A stretch of 64,000 bases of DNA, from NCBI GenBank assembly GCA_001936135.1, contig CP012817.1:434001-498000 (forward strand), read 5' to 3'. The notes below the pieces were generated by a model, which worked only from the letters and a program-made list of their open reading frames with translations, was not told where the DNA came from and ran no database searches. Below are positions 62,540 to 64,000 of the stretch, piece by piece; the stretch's first letter is position 1, and every line of letters starts with the position of its first letter. The position numbers and the translations under genes were made by a program. This DNA comes from Saccharomycopsis fibuligera x Saccharomycopsis cf. fibuligera (taxonomy: Eukaryota > Ascomycota > Saccharomycetes > Ascoideales > Saccharomycopsidaceae).

Positions 62540-64000
62540 TTGGAGTTGGCCAAACGCTAAAGCGCAAAACCGCTTTGTACACTCCCAGCAGATATCCCGG
62601 TACCACCGCCAAGAAAGACTGGCAGGCGTAGGGATAACAGTGCGCAAAACAGCTGCTCAGCAAGCACAAAGCAAAAAGGCGGCGTCTGGGAGCCAGAGCC
62701 AAAGAAGGCATAGATCTCAGCTTTGCTTGCGGAGGTGCAGTTCCTGGTTTTGCGTTTTGGGTACATGCAGCATCGTAGATACATAGATCTTTGGGTTCGT
62801 TAATTGGGAAATATACGAACCCGTCCGCTCCGCCCTTGATTGCGAGCTGGCGATTACCGGAGCTGTCGCCAACAGCATGACAGGAGCAGGAGGCTCGCGG
62901 TTTGCTGGCTGGCCCGCCGTGGCCAATTGAGTCTATACTTGCAAGACCGTGCAAGTCGCGCCCATCAAGTACTCATATCGTGCGGTGCGCAACAAGCGTA
63001 TACACACCGAGCACACGTCGCTTGATGTGCGCTCCGCTCCAACAGACCCAGCAAAAGCGGCGCGAGGCTCTGGAATTGCGGTTTGGCGGCGCCGGGATGG
63101 CGGCGCCGTCAGGGTTGCTGTAATGGGCGGCCGGCAAGTAAGACTGCAAAATACGAGCTTTTTCCAACGGAAACAGGTCCCCAGAGCAAAGGAAGCAATG
63201 GCAGGCTACCAGCATTACTGGCCTGGCCTCTGTGTACCTCACTATCGCGCGCTGCAAGGATGGCTGCTGTTGTTGTTTTGTTAATCCCTACAGGAGCACT
63301 CCCAGTGACAGATCGGATAAAAAACCTACGGAACAAAATTTGTGTTTCGCACTAATCGGCCTCTTCGTAAAAAGTTTGCAGGAGAACGCCAATCATGCCA
63401 AAGTCGAAATCAACGAGCTACAGAGACCGTACCAGGATGTATCCTGGCAAACACAAAATCTGACCACAAGATCTCGCACATCAGCCACTCTCCGCGTGTG
63501 CCACATGGAGCACTCTGCTTTGTGTAGCTGGGACATCACTACTGGCCGCCCGCCCACTCCGAGTTGCCAACACAAGCTGCGTGCTGCCAATTGCCCTCGG
63601 CAGGCGTGGCCAGAAGGGCTGAGCCAGAGCAGGCGTTCGTGGGCGCAGAGACTAGGGCATCTTTTGGGCTTGATCTCAGCAAGCCTGCGCAATGTTGAGC
63701 CCAGGCAAATACAGTTTGCGTTTAAGTGGCTGAACATTCGGCCGATAGATTTGGTTTTAGGAAGCGGAGCATTGAGTGCTGGTTGCAACACACTGTTTGG
63801 CACTGCAGAAGCGCTGCATCGCCAGCCTAGAGCTAGGGGTCACTGAATGTGCTCGGAAAACTTGTGCAAAAAAAAGCCCATCAGCCCAATGCTGCTGCTG
63901 CTGGGAGGTGCTAGCATATGGGGCCACCGCCAGAACATTGTGTTGACGGCCAGAGGCCCAGAGCACAAATTCAAGCAAAGTTTTAGGCGCGGTGCAGAAC

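Larger units (their letters stand above)
59080..64000. other. GC-rich gene-free domain with dense short repeats
   Basis: By eye GC rises to about 55% (one sampled 60-base line at 62041 has 46 G/C), with an AT-rich break at about 59600-59830. Long open frames occur on both strands in all phases, as expected for GC-rich non-coding DNA. None has a family motif, coherent composition or a consistent ATG start. The domain holds many short direct repeats, palindromes and alternating purine-pyrimidine tracts. It runs off the window end, so its full extent is unknown. No tRNA or rRNA was found. Confidence 0.75.

Noticed and set aside
63232-63846. 204-codon plus-strand frame, the longest in the GC-rich domain
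   Set aside because: It starts at GTG, has no family motif, and equally long frames overlap it on other phases and the other strand, as expected from GC-rich non-coding DNA.
1-64000. CRISPR arrays, rRNA genes, CTG-decoding tRNA-Ser(CAG)
   Set aside because: No regularly spaced repeat-spacer pattern, rRNA core sequence or CAG-anticodon serine tRNA was seen.

Overview
This is nuclear DNA from a budding yeast, most likely a member of the CTG (Ser) clade (Candida/Lodderomyces/Debaryomyces group). Several things point there. The genes are compact, and introns carry GTATGT or GTACGT donors with TACTAAC branch points. A complex I subunit gene (NDUFB7-type) is present, which Saccharomyces lacks. A Ty1/copia relic lies beside tRNA genes. 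Conserved genes avoid CTG: I read the 475-codon SER3/SER33-like gene and the 271-codon MRPL9-like gene and found no in-frame CTG in either. Residues quoted here come from the standard code, so any Leu encoded by CTG would be Ser if the assignment is right. The species cannot be fixed from the window alone.

Layout. 1-3405 is AT-rich and gene-free. 3.4-23.7 kb is ordinary housekeeping sequence: a SKG6/TOS2-type membrane protein; IMP3 (rRNA processing) divergent from MRPL6; MRPL9; a four-exon YGR210C-type GTPase gene with an 8-nt microexon; 3-phosphoglycerate dehydrogenase; a DLD2-type D-2-hydroxyacid dehydrogenase; an IZH3-type PAQR receptor; and ESF2 divergent from SQT1. Four of these make or assemble ribosomes (IMP3, ESF2, SQT1, YGR210C-like by family) and two are mitochondrial ribosomal proteins. 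The IMP3/MRPL6 intergenic region has textbook PAC and RRPE motifs.

24.1-28.8 kb is the most structured part. A pair of tRNA genes (Ser-AGA and Gly-GCC) occurs twice as inverted arms of about 383 bp. The arms enclose a 3.9-kb core filled with a decayed Ty1/copia element and LTR-like repeats. This resembles the inverted-repeat centromeres of some Candida species, and it is my main candidate for a special chromosomal structure.

29-37 kb holds two Pmp3-family small membrane proteins (one with a PPPPSY Rsp5-binding motif, one spliced), an F-box-like protein with 24 leucine-rich repeats, an intron-bearing tRNA-Leu(CAA), and long intergenic stretches with two strong hairpins. 37.6-58.6 kb holds a 2429-residue acidic low-complexity protein, HUT1, COX17, a small secreted ORF broken by an in-frame stop, AFG1, TRS130 and a spliced NDUFB7 homologue.

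From about 59.1 kb to the window end the base composition changes abruptly. Nearly 5 kb of GC-rich DNA (roughly 55% by eye, against well below 45% elsewhere) has no recognisable gene. It is packed with short direct repeats, palindromes and alternating purine-pyrimidine tracts, and its origin and role are unknown.
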